Source of the DNA: a virus
Length of the DNA stretch: 64,000 nt
IMG/VR virus record: IMGVR_UViG_3300009130_000016
Coordinates: 18,902-82,901 of that record
Direction: 5' to 3' (one strand)
A program made the translations under genes and the position numbers. The number at the start of each line of letters is the position of its first letter. The stretch's first letter is position 1. Below the pieces are notes generated by a model. It was not told the origin of the DNA. It searched no databases and saw only the letters and a program-made list of their open reading frames with translations. Shown here one piece after another: positions 34,141 to 44,800 of the stretch.

Positions 34141-37100
34141 ATGGCTGACGATTTCAGTAAACAGAATAAAAATTACCAAGAGGCTTTAAAAGCAGCTGAA
34201 AAACTGGTACAAACACATGAATCAATGGAAAAAAGTTCCCAAAAGGTTAATGAGGTTTTGGGTAGTATTTCTAGTTCTCTTTTAGGTTTGTCGGAATCCG
34301 TTTTTTTTAAGAAGATACCAAAGAGTAATGAAGATCTTGCGGAATCAGCAAGGCAAATACAACAAATAAAAGATAAGGTCGGAACTGCAGGAGATGCTCT
34401 TAATCAAGGTTTTGATAAAAGACTAGAGAGTATTAAGAAAAAATTTAAAGGTCTAGAGAACACAAGTCTTTCAATGAACGTTAAATTCAACGAAGAGGAT
34501 GTGAAAAAATTCCATGAATATAATAGAGGTCAGTTAACGGATCTTTCTGCTGACGAAAAAATTAGGATGAAAGAAATTTCTGAGTTTAACAAAGAATTGT
34601 TAAAGAATCAGGAAGACATCAATGAATTAATGGTAGAAGAGTATGGGAAAGAATGGGATTCTATTATAGATGGTCACAGCGATTTCCTTGTTGGTAAATT
34701 TAAGGAAGCAGCCGTCCAAGGAGATATAGCCAAATTTGTAAAAGAAGAAGGTCAAGATGCGAGGGATTTACTTATGTCTCTCGAAGGTCACACATCTGAA
34801 CTTAGTAAACAAGTGCAATCATATGATCAGTTAACAAAAAATAGTAAAGAGCTTATTGGTAATCTGAAAAATTCTAATAAAGAAGTGTTTACTATGAGGA
34901 AGGCTATTGAAGAAATTGGGGATAGGTTTGCTAAAAAAATAATAGGCACATTGATGAAGTTTGATCAAGCTTTATCTACCGCACAAAAAAACACTGGTGT
35001 AATGTTCAAAGAGAACTCTGTTCAAATGAGTCATTTAACTAGTGAGACTGCAGCTTTTGGTATGAGTATTGAAGATACTACTGCTATGATGGGAGATCTT
35101 GGTGATGAGCTAAGAACAACTGATTTTGGCGTATTGTCTCAAGCTGCAAAGGATTTCGCAGCAATACAATTGGCAACAGGTGTGTCTTCAAAAGAAATTA
35201 CAACGATTGCTGGTGAACTTATGAGGGCAGGTGTTTCATCTGGAGACATGAGTGAAGCAATTCAAAATACTGTTAAGGATTCTAAGATGCTTGGAGTTAA
35301 CAGTAAAAGAGTTATCCAACAGATGGAGAAGAACATTGACAAAATGCGTAAGTTTGGATTCACTGGTGGTATTGAATCTCTTAGAAAAATGGCTGTTGAG
35401 GCAGAGAGGTTGAGAATAAATGTTGACTCTATATTTAATGTTGCAGAGAGAGCTCGTAGTATTGAGGGTGCAATGGAAATGGCAGCTGAATTACAGTTGG
35501 CAGGTGGTTCATTTGCAGCAATCAATCCAATGGATTTATTATCTGCTGCAAGGAAAGGTCCAAAAGAGATGCAAAACATCTTAAAGACAATGGGTAAAGA
35601 CATCGGTTCGTTCAACAAGAAAGGTGAATTTATTATTGATCCAGTTGATTCCGATAGATTAAGAATGGTTGCAGAGTCAACAGGAATGGCTTATGAAGAC
35701 CTTTCTAATATGATTCAGAAAACTGCAGATGATGCAAGGAAGATGGAAAAATTTCAAGGTGGAAGTTTTATGAGTTTTTCTGATGAAGATAAGGCTTTTG
35801 TTACAGAAATGACTAAAATCGGGGAAGGTGGTACACTTAAGGTGAAGACAGAGTCAAAAGATCTTCTTAAAGACGCTGGTATAGATGATATTACGATGAT
35901 CACACCAGATCAGCTTAAGAAGTTAAAAGATTTGAGAGAGAAGCAGGCAGGTGATTTGAAATCACAAGCAGCAGCAAATGCTTCATTTCAAGAAGCAATG
36001 ACAGGGCTTGCCAATTCGTTTATGCATATGTTTACAATGTTTGAGCCAGCAATTATTTTATTATCAGAAGCAATAGGTAGTATAGCTCAATTTATTGGTG
36101 AGTTGCCAGATTGGGGCAAAAACTCTATTGTAGCAGGTAGTTTGTTCCTTCTTGCAGTTACCAAGATGGGTGGAATGATAGGTTTGTTCCAAAAAACTGT
36201 TGGTTTATTTACTGGTGGCATTAAGGATATGGCTAAAAATGTTGTAAGTAAAGTTATGGGTAGCAAAGGCGGTGGAGCTAAAGATATGGCAAGTAAAGTT
36301 TTATCAAATGATGAATCTGGTGCTATGGATAAGGCTAATAAGGTGAAAAGCGGTGGAGGAATAGCAGGTTTTGTTAAATCTCTTAAGCAAGCATCTAAAG
36401 AAGCTGCGAAGATAAGTATGAAAGGTGTCCTTAAGTTTGCTAGTTCTATGGCAATAATAGGAAGTGTTCTCGTTGGATTTGGTGCTGCTATGGCAGCTTT
36501 TGGTGGAGAAGCATCAATGGATCAATTAATCACTATGGGTGCTTCCCTTGTGTTACTAGGAGGGTCAATGATATTGTTCTCTAAATTAGCAGGAGCTATT
36601 GATATTAAAAACCTTGTTAAGTTCTCATTAGCCATGGCGTTAGTCGGTGGTGGTCTGTTGTTGTTTGGAATGGCAGCTGACACATTAACAAATGTTGACT
36701 TGGTTAAAGTGCTTGCATCTATTGGGTTGTTAACACTTGTTATTGTTGGTCTTGCCTTATTGGGTGCAATGATGACGGGTCCACAAATACTTGGTTTACT
36801 TGTTGGTGTTGGTATACTTGTTTCAGTTTCTGCAGGTTTGTTGCTATTTGCATCATCCTTGCTTGTTGCTGGGATTGCATTTGATAAAATGGCAGGAATT
36901 AATTGGAGTGGATTCGCAGAGATGGGTCCAGCACTTATGAGTGTTATTCCAGGATTGCTTGGATTCTCGGTGGCAGCAATGTCTTTCTTAAATCCTCTTA
37001 CATTACTAGGGTTTATTACAATGACTGCAACACTTGGTACATTCGCAGCTATTATGATACCACTTGCTGATGCTTTGGCAAAAGGTGCTGATGGTTTTGA

Positions 37101-37374
37101 TAGATTTGCTGAGGGGGTTAATTCTCTTAAAGAAGCAACTGCAGACTTAGATTTTGAGAAATTAGAAAAGCTGTCTGAGCTATCACAAGGGCTTGCAGGA
37201 GCGTCTGTTATGGCAAACATAGCATCATCGTTATCTGACATGGTTAAAGGCTCTGGAGGAAGCGGAAGTAGCGGAGGCGGAGGAAGCCAAACGGTTAAGC
37301 ATGAGGTTACACTTAAGCTTAACGGTAGGGATCTCCAAAGGTTTATTATTGAAGATACAGATTTACAATCATAA
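34141..37374 (+). CDS. Tail tape measure protein
   Basis: 1077 residues. Long helical N-terminal half with heptad-like segments (QIQQIKDKVGTAGDALNQGF), then QATG/TMP-type stretches around residues 270-480 (LSTAQKNTGVMFKENSVQ, IQLATGVSSKEITTIAGELM). From about 640 to 1000 there are many hydrophobic segments (SLFLLAVTKMGGMIGLF, ILGLLVGVGILVSVSAGLLL), as in tape-measure proteins that insert into the host membrane. C-terminus Gly/Ser-rich then beta. At about 1.5 angstrom per helical residue it would specify a tail near 160 nm. Terminator follows. Confidence 0.9.
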   Translation: MADDFSKQNKNYQEALKAAEKLVQTHESMEKSSQKVNEVLGSISSSLLGLSESVFFKKIPKSNEDLAESARQIQQIKDKVGTAGDALNQGFDKRLESIKKKFKGLENTSLSMNVKFNEEDVKKFHEYNRGQLTDLSADEKIRMKEISEFNKELLKNQEDINELMVEEYGKEWDSIIDGHSDFLVGKFKEAAVQGDIAKFVKEEGQDARDLLMSLEGHTSELSKQVQSYDQLTKNSKELIGNLKNSNKEVFTMRKAIEEIGDRFAKKIIGTLMKFDQALSTAQKNTGVMFKENSVQMSHLTSETAAFGMSIEDTTAMMGDLGDELRTTDFGVLSQAAKDFAAIQLATGVSSKEITTIAGELMRAGVSSGDMSEAIQNTVKDSKMLGVNSKRVIQQMEKNIDKMRKFGFTGGIESLRKMAVEAERLRINVDSIFNVAERARSIEGAMEMAAELQLAGGSFAAINPMDLLSAARKGPKEMQNILKTMGKDIGSFNKKGEFIIDPVDSDRLRMVAESTGMAYEDLSNMIQKTADDARKMEKFQGGSFMSFSDEDKAFVTEMTKIGEGGTLKVKTESKDLLKDAGIDDITMITPDQLKKLKDLREKQAGDLKSQAAANASFQEAMTGLANSFMHMFTMFEPAIILLSEAIGSIAQFIGELPDWGKNSIVAGSLFLLAVTKMGGMIGLFQKTVGLFTGGIKDMAKNVVSKVMGSKGGGAKDMASKVLSNDESGAMDKANKVKSGGGIAGFVKSLKQASKEAAKISMKGVLKFASSMAIIGSVLVGFGAAMAAFGGEASMDQLITMGASLVLLGGSMILFSKLAGAIDIKNLVKFSLAMALVGGGLLLFGMAADTLTNVDLVKVLASIGLLTLVIVGLALLGAMMTGPQILGLLVGVGILVSVSAGLLLFASSLLVAGIAFDKMAGINWSGFAEMGPALMSVIPGLLGFSVAAMSFLNPLTLLGFITMTATLGTFAAIMIPLADALAKGADGFDRFAEGVNSLKEATADLDFEKLEKLSELSQGLAGASVMANIASSLSDMVKGSGGSGSSGGGGSQTVKHEVTLKLNGRDLQRFIIEDTDLQS

Positions 37375-37378
37375 TGAA

Positions 37379-37410
37379 AAATCCCCTTTAAAAACAAAGG
37401 GGATTTTTTT
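37379..37410 (+). terminator. Terminator after tape-measure gene
   Basis: AAATCCCCTTT (37379-37389) and its complement AAAGGGGATTT (37396-37406) with a 6-base loop, followed by T run. Perfect stem. Confidence 0.9.
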
Positions 37411-37416
37411 ATCTTA

Positions 37417-37433
37417 TTATTTATAAGAAAAAC
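37417..37433 (+). promoter_or_regulatory. Late-promoter motif
   Basis: TTATTTATAAGAAAAAC, 23 bases before the start at 37440, directly after the terminator. Confidence 0.68.
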
Positions 37434-37439
37434 TAATTT

Positions 37440-40400
37440 ATGGAATTTCTTTTTGATCCAAATGACGAAGAAGAAAAGCTAAGGAAAAAAATTGAAGAGT
37501 ACTACGGAGACTTTTCAGATAACACCAGAAATAAGCTTTTTGCAAAAAACATAGAGAAACCAACTAGTGTATATGATCTAATGTACCCTAAACAAAGGGA
37601 ATATTTATTATCGAAAAATATTAGCATATTCGATAAAGAGTTAGATGAAACTAGTATGGCTATTAGAGATATGCTATTGTCTAAGAATAATGGCGAACAA
37701 GGAGACTTGTTGTCAGGGTCAGAAGGGTTTAGGAAATCTTTAGAGGCAAGAAACAGTATGTCTGAAAGAAGAGATGTTCTTGCTGAGCAATCCAATGAAA
37801 TGAGAAAGATCCTTATTTCAAAAGGAATTGTTAGAGATGCAGACTTGTTGGCTGATTCAGAAGGCATCAGAAGAGACAGTGTTGCCAAAAATAAAACAAT
37901 AGAAGTTTCAGAAGACAAACTTTCCGATAACTCAGAAGGTTATAGAGAAGGTTTAATATCTAAAAATGTAACCAAAGAGGGTGACTTACTTTCTAGGTCT
38001 GAAGAAACTAGAAATGCGAACATTTCAAAAATAACAACAAAAGAAGGTGATTTAAAAGCTGAGTCTGAGGATTTCAGAAAAATGAATATCCATAAAAATG
38101 AAAAGGATATTTCACTAGATCAAGTTTCTGACATAGAGACACAATCTGTTTCTTTCAGAGATGACTTGATAGCTAAAAATCTTGTTGGAAAAGACAAGAT
38201 TCCTTTAGACGAATTATTTGAAAGTGCAAGAAATGTTCTTTTAACAAAAGGTGTGTCTAATGGTGTGGATTTACTTGACATATCTGATGCGTTTAGAAAT
38301 GCATTGGTTTCAAAGAATGTTGGTGAACCTAGGGACATTGAGGAAGTGTTCGAAAGTATTAGAGAGGATCTTTTAAGTAAAAACAAACCGTTAAACAGCG
38401 AAGGGTTATTGGAGTCTTCGGAGCATTATAAAGATGATTTATTAAAAAGTAATGTAGTTAATGAAACTTCTCTTGAAGAATTATCGAAATCAATAAGAGA
38501 GGGTTTAATTTCTGCCAACGTAACTGTAAACAGTGAAGACATTGTTGGTTTATATGATTCTGTTAGAAATGGTTTATTAAGTAAAAACAAGTCAGAGGAT
38601 TTGAACTTGCTTGAGATTTTTAACAGTGAGAGAGAAAGGTTGTTATCTGCCAACAAAGGTAAGATTACAGACTTGTCTGTTGATTCAGAATCTTTCAGAG
38701 AAGGTCAAGTATCTAAGAACTCTACAAATGAAACAGATCTTGCAGCAGGTTCAGAACAATTTAGAACAGACTCGCTTTCATTAAATTCTCCAAAGGAGAG
38801 TGATATTGAATCCGATTCAGTTTTATTTAGAGATGGACTTCTTTCTAACAATAAACCTAACTCAAGTGATATTGAAACTGATTCGGTTTCGTTTAGAGAT
38901 GGACTTCTTTCTAATAACGTCCCTAAGTTTAGTGATATTGAAACTGATTCGGTTTCGTTTAGGGATGGGCTTCTTTCTAATAACGTCCCTAAGTTTAGTG
39001 ATTTAGAAGTTGACTCGATAACATTTAGAGATGGTTTGCTTGCCAACAATGTTACTAACTTTAGTGATATTGAAACAGACTCTATAACATTTAGAGATGA
39101 CTTACTTGCAGCGAATGTTCCTAACCCAAGTGACATTAAGACGGATTCTGTTCCGTTTAGAGATGGGCTACTTGCAGCAAACGTTCCCAATACAAGTGAC
39201 ATTGAGTCTGACTCAATAGGTTTTAGAGATGATTTGCTTGCAGCCAATATTCCAAACTTAAATGATATTGAAACTGATTCGGTTCCATTTAGAGATGGCT
39301 TGCTTTCAGCAAACATACCAAACCTAAGTGATATTGAAACTGATTCGGTTTCGTTTAGAGATGGACTTCTTTCTAATAACGTATCTACTCCTAGTGATTT
39401 ATTAGCTGATTCACAAAATTATTATGGAAACAACATATTAAACAACGTTCCAGTAAACACAGACCTGTTGATTGATTCCTTTGAGGCTAGAGAGGCATTG
39501 TTGTCATCGAACATTGGAAGTAATTCTGATTTATTGGCAAACTCAACAGAGCTTAGAAATCAATTACTTGCTAGAAACACTGGTGGATTAATTGGATTAA
39601 ATATTAGTGCAGCTGGTACGAGCACTTTCTTAGGTGTATCTAGGGTTTTAACTCAAGGTGTTCTTTATAGAGCATTATTACTTCCAAGAAGTAAATACAG
39701 AATAAGAAGAGATGAGTATCAAGACGGTGACGGAACGGTTATAGATGGTAATGTAACAACAAAAGAAGGTGCAACTACATCATTTGAAGAAGAAAGAGGT
39801 TTCTTGTTAGGAGGTAATGCATTCGAAATGGATTACAGTTTAACAACTTCTGATGCTGGTGCGTTATCGTTATTTGGTGCTGGTACAAGATTGGCTGATC
39901 AGACATATAGTCAAACCAGAGATGGTATCTTCTATGGAGATAAGCATACAGTTAGTCATCCAGAAGGAGATCAGTTACAAAACTCAACTGTTTTAGGTTC
40001 TGTAACCGAGGCAATCAGATCATTCAACATCTCTAGAAACACTTATGCAGTAGATAAGTCTTATGGAGTAAATAATTTAGAAGGTTTTTCTTACTTAAGC
40101 AATCTTTCTATAAATCCTAGAGTAGGATCAACAGGGGCTCTTATGCCAGACTTATTCCAAGACTTAATTCAAAAGAGTGTTGGTTCATTAAAACCTAATG
40201 TTAATGATTCTGCAGGAACTCCTACAACCCCGTCTTCAGTTATAATTGATAATGGAGGTGGTTATTTCAATAGTGATCCTGTTGATATTTTATCGAACAA
40301 CAATAAGGGTGGTACGATAGAATCAAATCCTGCTAAGTTAGCTGCAAACCAAGTTGTAGGGAACCCGTTTGACACGCCTGATTTCAGAAGTGGAACAAGA

Positions 40401-41528
40401 GGTGTTAAGAGAGTTATTAATTTGATTAAGAATTCTGATTTAGAATTTGCTTCTAACTATGATCCACAAAGAACTAAATCATATGTTACAGGGTTAAAGG
40501 CGGATAGTTCTACAAGGACAAATGCCCAAAGATACACAATAGCAAACCCTTACGCTCCAGGAAAGGCACAGAAGCTTAACTTTATGTTGCAAAATTACTC
40601 GAATGGAGAAAAGTTGTATTTACCACCTTACATCACTTCTATGCAACATAATAGTAGTGCAAGTTGGAACGAGGTAAATTTCCTTGGTAGACCAGAGGCG
40701 TTATACACGTACAACAACTCAAAGAGGGCTGGTAGTATATCTTTCTTTGTGTTGACCGATTATGCTTCACAAGTTGACATAGGTCTTGCAGATGGATTGG
40801 ATGGACCAACAACATTAACAGAGGCTTTTGACAAAAGCTTCTCTAGCGTAGCTATGGCAGATGCACTTGAGGCACAGCTTAAAGATGTAAATCAAAAGAT
40901 TTCTGAAAATGCAGAGATTCAACAAAGTACAGCTGCAGGAGAAACAGCTAAATTGAAAAAGGAGGAATCTGATTTGAAGAAGTTGAAAACGAAAATAGAG
41001 AAAGAGAAAAGAGAAGCGGATAAAAACAAATCTGTTGGGCCTCCTAATTATGCTGAGTCTAGTAAGGATAGTTACAACATATACAGAGATATTATTGGTA
41101 GCAACTCTAGTGCAGATGGTGAGATTGTTAGTACGATTGAAGACACTGAAACTAGGTTGGGTGAAATGAAGAATAAATTAAAGTTCCAGCCATCGTTCTT
41201 CTCTGGTGACAAAGTTGACTTTGTACATAGAATTGAATTCCTTGAGAAAATGACAAGACCATCAAGAAATAATGGTCCTGGGTTTTCATTCCTTAGACCG
41301 CCAGTGTGTCACATACATCTTGGAGATTGGCTTAATCATGATATAATTATTGAGAGTATAGATTATGATTATACTGATGCACCATGGACGTTAGACGGAT
41401 TGGGTAGAGTACAACCTATGTGGACTCAAGTAACAATGAGCTTTAACATTATTGGTAGATATAAACATGGTGCAGGAGACGCACTTACATCTACAGATAG
41501 AGGTGGTTTCTTCCGTCATCAAATATAA
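37440..41528 (+). CDS. Giant repeat protein with baseplate/tube-adaptor-like C-terminus
   Basis: 1362 residues. Residues about 28-720 are roughly 31 imperfect copies of a 20-25 residue unit, consensus SDIETDSVSFRDGLLSNNVP. The remaining part is a folded virion domain: GVLYRALLLPRSKYRIRRDE, then SSASWNEVNFLGRPEALYTY NNSKRAGSISFFVLTD (split here by a space), and PPVCHIHLGDWLNHDIIIESIDYDY...PWTLDG. That plan (Gly-Arg-Pro, Tyr-Tyr, R..SISF, then PP..H..G) resembles tube-initiator or hub adaptor proteins of contractile tails. A coiled coil lies at about 1150-1200. Late promoter upstream. Role of repeats unknown. Confidence 0.7.
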   Translation: MEFLFDPNDEEEKLRKKIEEYYGDFSDNTRNKLFAKNIEKPTSVYDLMYPKQREYLLSKNISIFDKELDETSMAIRDMLLSKNNGEQGDLLSGSEGFRKSLEARNSMSERRDVLAEQSNEMRKILISKGIVRDADLLADSEGIRRDSVAKNKTIEVSEDKLSDNSEGYREGLISKNVTKEGDLLSRSEETRNANISKITTKEGDLKAESEDFRKMNIHKNEKDISLDQVSDIETQSVSFRDDLIAKNLVGKDKIPLDELFESARNVLLTKGVSNGVDLLDISDAFRNALVSKNVGEPRDIEEVFESIREDLLSKNKPLNSEGLLESSEHYKDDLLKSNVVNETSLEELSKSIREGLISANVTVNSEDIVGLYDSVRNGLLSKNKSEDLNLLEIFNSERERLLSANKGKITDLSVDSESFREGQVSKNSTNETDLAAGSEQFRTDSLSLNSPKESDIESDSVLFRDGLLSNNKPNSSDIETDSVSFRDGLLSNNVPKFSDIETDSVSFRDGLLSNNVPKFSDLEVDSITFRDGLLANNVTNFSDIETDSITFRDDLLAANVPNPSDIKTDSVPFRDGLLAANVPNTSDIESDSIGFRDDLLAANIPNLNDIETDSVPFRDGLLSANIPNLSDIETDSVSFRDGLLSNNVSTPSDLLADSQNYYGNNILNNVPVNTDLLIDSFEAREALLSSNIGSNSDLLANSTELRNQLLARNTGGLIGLNISAAGTSTFLGVSRVLTQGVLYRALLLPRSKYRIRRDEYQDGDGTVIDGNVTTKEGATTSFEEERGFLLGGNAFEMDYSLTTSDAGALSLFGAGTRLADQTYSQTRDGIFYGDKHTVSHPEGDQLQNSTVLGSVTEAIRSFNISRNTYAVDKSYGVNNLEGFSYLSNLSINPRVGSTGALMPDLFQDLIQKSVGSLKPNVNDSAGTPTTPSSVIIDNGGGYFNSDPVDILSNNNKGGTIESNPAKLAANQVVGNPFDTPDFRSGTRGVKRVINLIKNSDLEFASNYDPQRTKSYVTGLKADSSTRTNAQRYTIANPYAPGKAQKLNFMLQNYSNGEKLYLPPYITSMQHNSSASWNEVNFLGRPEALYTYNNSKRAGSISFFVLTDYASQVDIGLADGLDGPTTLTEAFDKSFSSVAMADALEAQLKDVNQKISENAEIQQSTAAGETAKLKKEESDLKKLKTKIEKEKREADKNKSVGPPNYAESSKDSYNIYRDIIGSNSSADGEIVSTIEDTETRLGEMKNKLKFQPSFFSGDKVDFVHRIEFLEKMTRPSRNNGPGFSFLRPPVCHIHLGDWLNHDIIIESIDYDYTDAPWTLDGLGRVQPMWTQVTMSFNIIGRYKHGAGDALTSTDRGGFFRHQI
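37520..39590 (+). repeat. About 31 tandem 60-75 bp coding repeats
   Basis: Units end in a conserved FR(D/E)xLLSxN pattern. The copies at 38869-38934 and 38935-39000 are almost identical 66-bp tandem units, and 39327-39380 repeats the same DNA, so expansion is recent at this end; copies at the 5' end have diverged. Confidence 0.9.
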
Positions 41529-41567
41529 CTTTGTTTTTTAATAAAATAAGAATTAGATTATAACAAT

Positions 41568-41876
41568 ATGATAGATTTTGCAGCAATACTAAGAGATGGT
41601 CAAGAACTAAGGGCAATGCCTCCTTTTATTATAACAGATAGATCGACAGATGTTTTTGTGACATATAATAAGGAAAAAACTAGATTGGATAGGATTGCAG
41701 GTGATGTTTATTCAGATGCTACCAATTGGAGAATTATACTTTGGGCTAACCCAGAGTATTTTATAGAATTTGATATACCAGACAACACTCAAATCAGAGT
41801 TCCTTACCCATTGAGTGAAGTGCAGTTTGAGATAATATCAAAATTACAAAAAGGAAGAAACAGAGAAACAGTATAA
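41568..41876 (+). CDS. LysM/gp53-like baseplate wedge protein
   Basis: 102 residues. VTYNKEKTRLDRIAGDVYSDATNWRIILWANPEYFIEFDIPDNTQIRVPYPL shows the LysM-like pattern (hydrophobic, L..IA...Y.D...W..I..AN) of tail protein X and T4 gp53-type wedge proteins. Typical place: next to hub and tube-initiator genes. Its last base overlaps the next start (TAATG type). Confidence 0.78.
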   Translation: MIDFAAILRDGQELRAMPPFIITDRSTDVFVTYNKEKTRLDRIAGDVYSDATNWRIILWANPEYFIEFDIPDNTQIRVPYPLSEVQFEIISKLQKGRNRETV

Positions 41877-44800
41877 TGGGAGTAATAGGTATAGAAACTT
41901 TTGATGAAAGTGAATTGAATCTACAGGTAAGATTAGATACTTGTGTAGATGGTGATGTTGCCATTGATTATACTGGTAAAAAATCTTATACCTTTGGGTT
42001 AATGAGAGAAGGGATTGGGTTTGGCATTACAGGCATAGACATTGATATCAATGCATCTCTACAGCCTGTAATAGAAATTACTTTTAAAGATCTTTATGGA
42101 AACACTTTGTTTGGAACTCAAAGAGTTGGTGGTCAACTTAGAGGTGATAACGAAGGTGCTTTTAACAAGCCCACAGAGATTGATTACTCAGTTTTATTTA
42201 ACTGGCCACCACCAAAGTTTTATTTCACATTTAAAGGATTTCTTGGTGAATCTGTAACTTGGATTTTAAACTTAAAAAAGACAAGTACGACATTTGACTC
42301 AAGTGATCAGTCATTTGTTTTGAAAGCTTCTTTTGTGCCAAATCAGTGGGGCTTCTTTGCAGACATGCCGTTTTTGTTCTTGTTGGCCGTTAAGTCTTTA
42401 AAAACAAAATTTGGAGATGGGACTGTAGAACCTGGATCTTTTACGACATTATATGATTTAATTAAGATTGGGAAAAAAGTAGAGGTTCAAAAAAATGAAA
42501 CCTCAAAAAAGTTCGATGCACTATTGAATCAGATATCTTCATATCAAAGCAACTTAGCTGGAGCTATTGAGATTTCGAAGGTTATAAAATATGACACAGA
42601 AATAACGGGTATTGTTGATGGTCTAAAAATAGATGGTTTTCAACCTTTTCAGGTGGTAAAGCCTGCTTCACATTCAACTGTTACAGATAAACTTGATGAT
42701 CAAGTTAAGTTTTTTTTAAACGATGCATCTAAGTTTGAAAAGTTTACAAAATTTTTGGCAACGGAAGCCACAATATTCGGAGATCAAAATTCAGAGGCAA
42801 ATAAGAAAAAAGCTGATGAGATAAGGAAGAAAACTATTGCTGATATAGATGCTTATGATACAGATGCAAAGAAGGCTGTGTTTGAAAATGTTATGCAAAA
42901 GATTGCAAATAACAGGAGGGCGATTGAGTTAAAAATACAAGAAACCACAATAACAACAACTGGTTCAGAGTTGGGTAAGTTAACTATATCCAATGTTTTG
43001 TCTAAAATAGCTGGTGATAGTGGATATATTTTAGGTAGGATTTTAGAAGCTGGATATGGCATCTTTAATGAAACACCGAACAAAACAGTATCAACAACTT
43101 CTGTTGGTGACACTGGGCCATCTTTACCAAGGGATATATCTGTGGGTGAAGCAAGAGGTGCTAGAAATTCACCAAACCTAATAGGTAAACACTTTCCTAT
43201 GATGATTAAGGAATCGAAAGAGGTTCCTGCAACGACTGAAAATTATGGTCAAGACATTGGTGTCGATAAATACGAGATGAAATTTGTGAAAGATTTTTTC
43301 ACAGCTATTTCAGATGGTATTGTAGAAAACAGGTTAAGTCTTGATGAGGCAAGTTTGAATGCAAGTCAAGATTCGAAAGTGATAAAGAGAGTTTCTAATG
43401 CAGAGATAACTCAAGAAAACCCTTATAAAGCAACATATGAAAGTATTACTACAAACATACTAGAGAGATCAGGTATCATTTCGTTTATAACGAGATCTTA
43501 TGATCCAAATAGGCCTGGAAACTACGGTAACACTACTAATTTTCAAAATGACAATAAACAGAATATTTTAAAACTTGCAAATGCAGATACTCAAAACATT
43601 ACTGAAGATTTGCTTAAGTCGGTTTTTGATGAAGATATTTTAAAACTAAAAAGGTTTTGTCTTTTCTTTAAGAATTTTTTTGATTCAAACGGAGGGGTTA
43701 AAACAACAAATGAAAGTGGTGTAACCGTTCCTTTACATAACCCTGACAGTGATGAGTTTAATGACCCAGCTGAAGAGGTTAAAGAATCTATGAACGCAAG
43801 AGTAAAAACAAGTGATTCTGGTGGGGAAACTGAGGTTGTTAATGCTTTTGATTTTTTTAGGGAAATAGAAACGTTATTGGTTGGAAGTCAAAGTACAGAT
43901 GCTATAAATGAAGTAGGTAGATTCACTAGTTTTTATCAGCTTAGAAGAATGGTGAATAACAACGTTCCTTATTCAGTTGAATCAGATAACGAAGCATCAG
44001 ATTCGAATGAAAATAGCAGAAATGGTTCCCACTATTATATGATTAGGTTTGAAGGTAGTGATGTTGCCACGGCTACTTCTGCTAACAGTAGCGACACTGA
44101 TGGTACTAAAGATAGTGAACATGATGATCCAAATGGTGTGTGGGATGCAGAGGAACCCATAGGACTTGTTAAAGTTAATTCTACAACAGGTGAGGGAGGA
44201 GAAGTTCTAGGTAGAGTTGAGTATTATGATTTTGATTATGCACAAAATAATAAAGTGTATGATTTTGAGAAAATGAAATCTGCAGGTCGTAATTACATAT
44301 CTAAAGGACATAACTCAACACCAACCACGTATCAGGCTAATCAAGTAACAGAGTTAGATGGTAGATATTTTGTTGATGAAACTGGTGGTGAAGCGTATCC
44401 AACGAATGCATCTAACACAGAATTTGTTTCATATGTAGTATCTGGTGGATATATATCAAATGATTTATTAAATTCTGAAGAGTTAGCAGAAAACCTCCCA
44501 AATGGTGGGATGGCTTTCACTATTTATTATCAAGCAGATAGATCTGATAATGATGATAATATTATCTGGGGTCCATTCTTAAACACTACTGAAGGTGTAA
44601 ACCAAAGAAGAGTTCTTTGGGCTTTGTGTAATAATTTGTACGAAAAATTACAAACTGAAGATCAGAGAAGAAGGGAATTGGTTGGTACCATTTTAGGAAA
44701 TGCATCTGAACAACAAGACGTTTTATATAAGCAGTTTCACTTATTGTTTAACCAATGGAATTTATTAGCATATAAGAATCAAGATTTTCTTGACACATCT

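Noticed and set aside
36522-37397. 291-residue antisense frame opposite the tape-measure gene
   Set aside because: Shadow of an Ala/Gly/Leu-rich hydrophobic coding region; low-complexity Pro/Ser/Ala composition and overlap with a terminator.
38869-39000. 66-bp tandem repeats as a possible CRISPR array
   Set aside because: Contiguous, in-frame coding units without unique spacers.
38705-39316. 203-residue antisense frame with repeats
   Set aside because: Mirror image of the tandem coding repeats on the plus strand.
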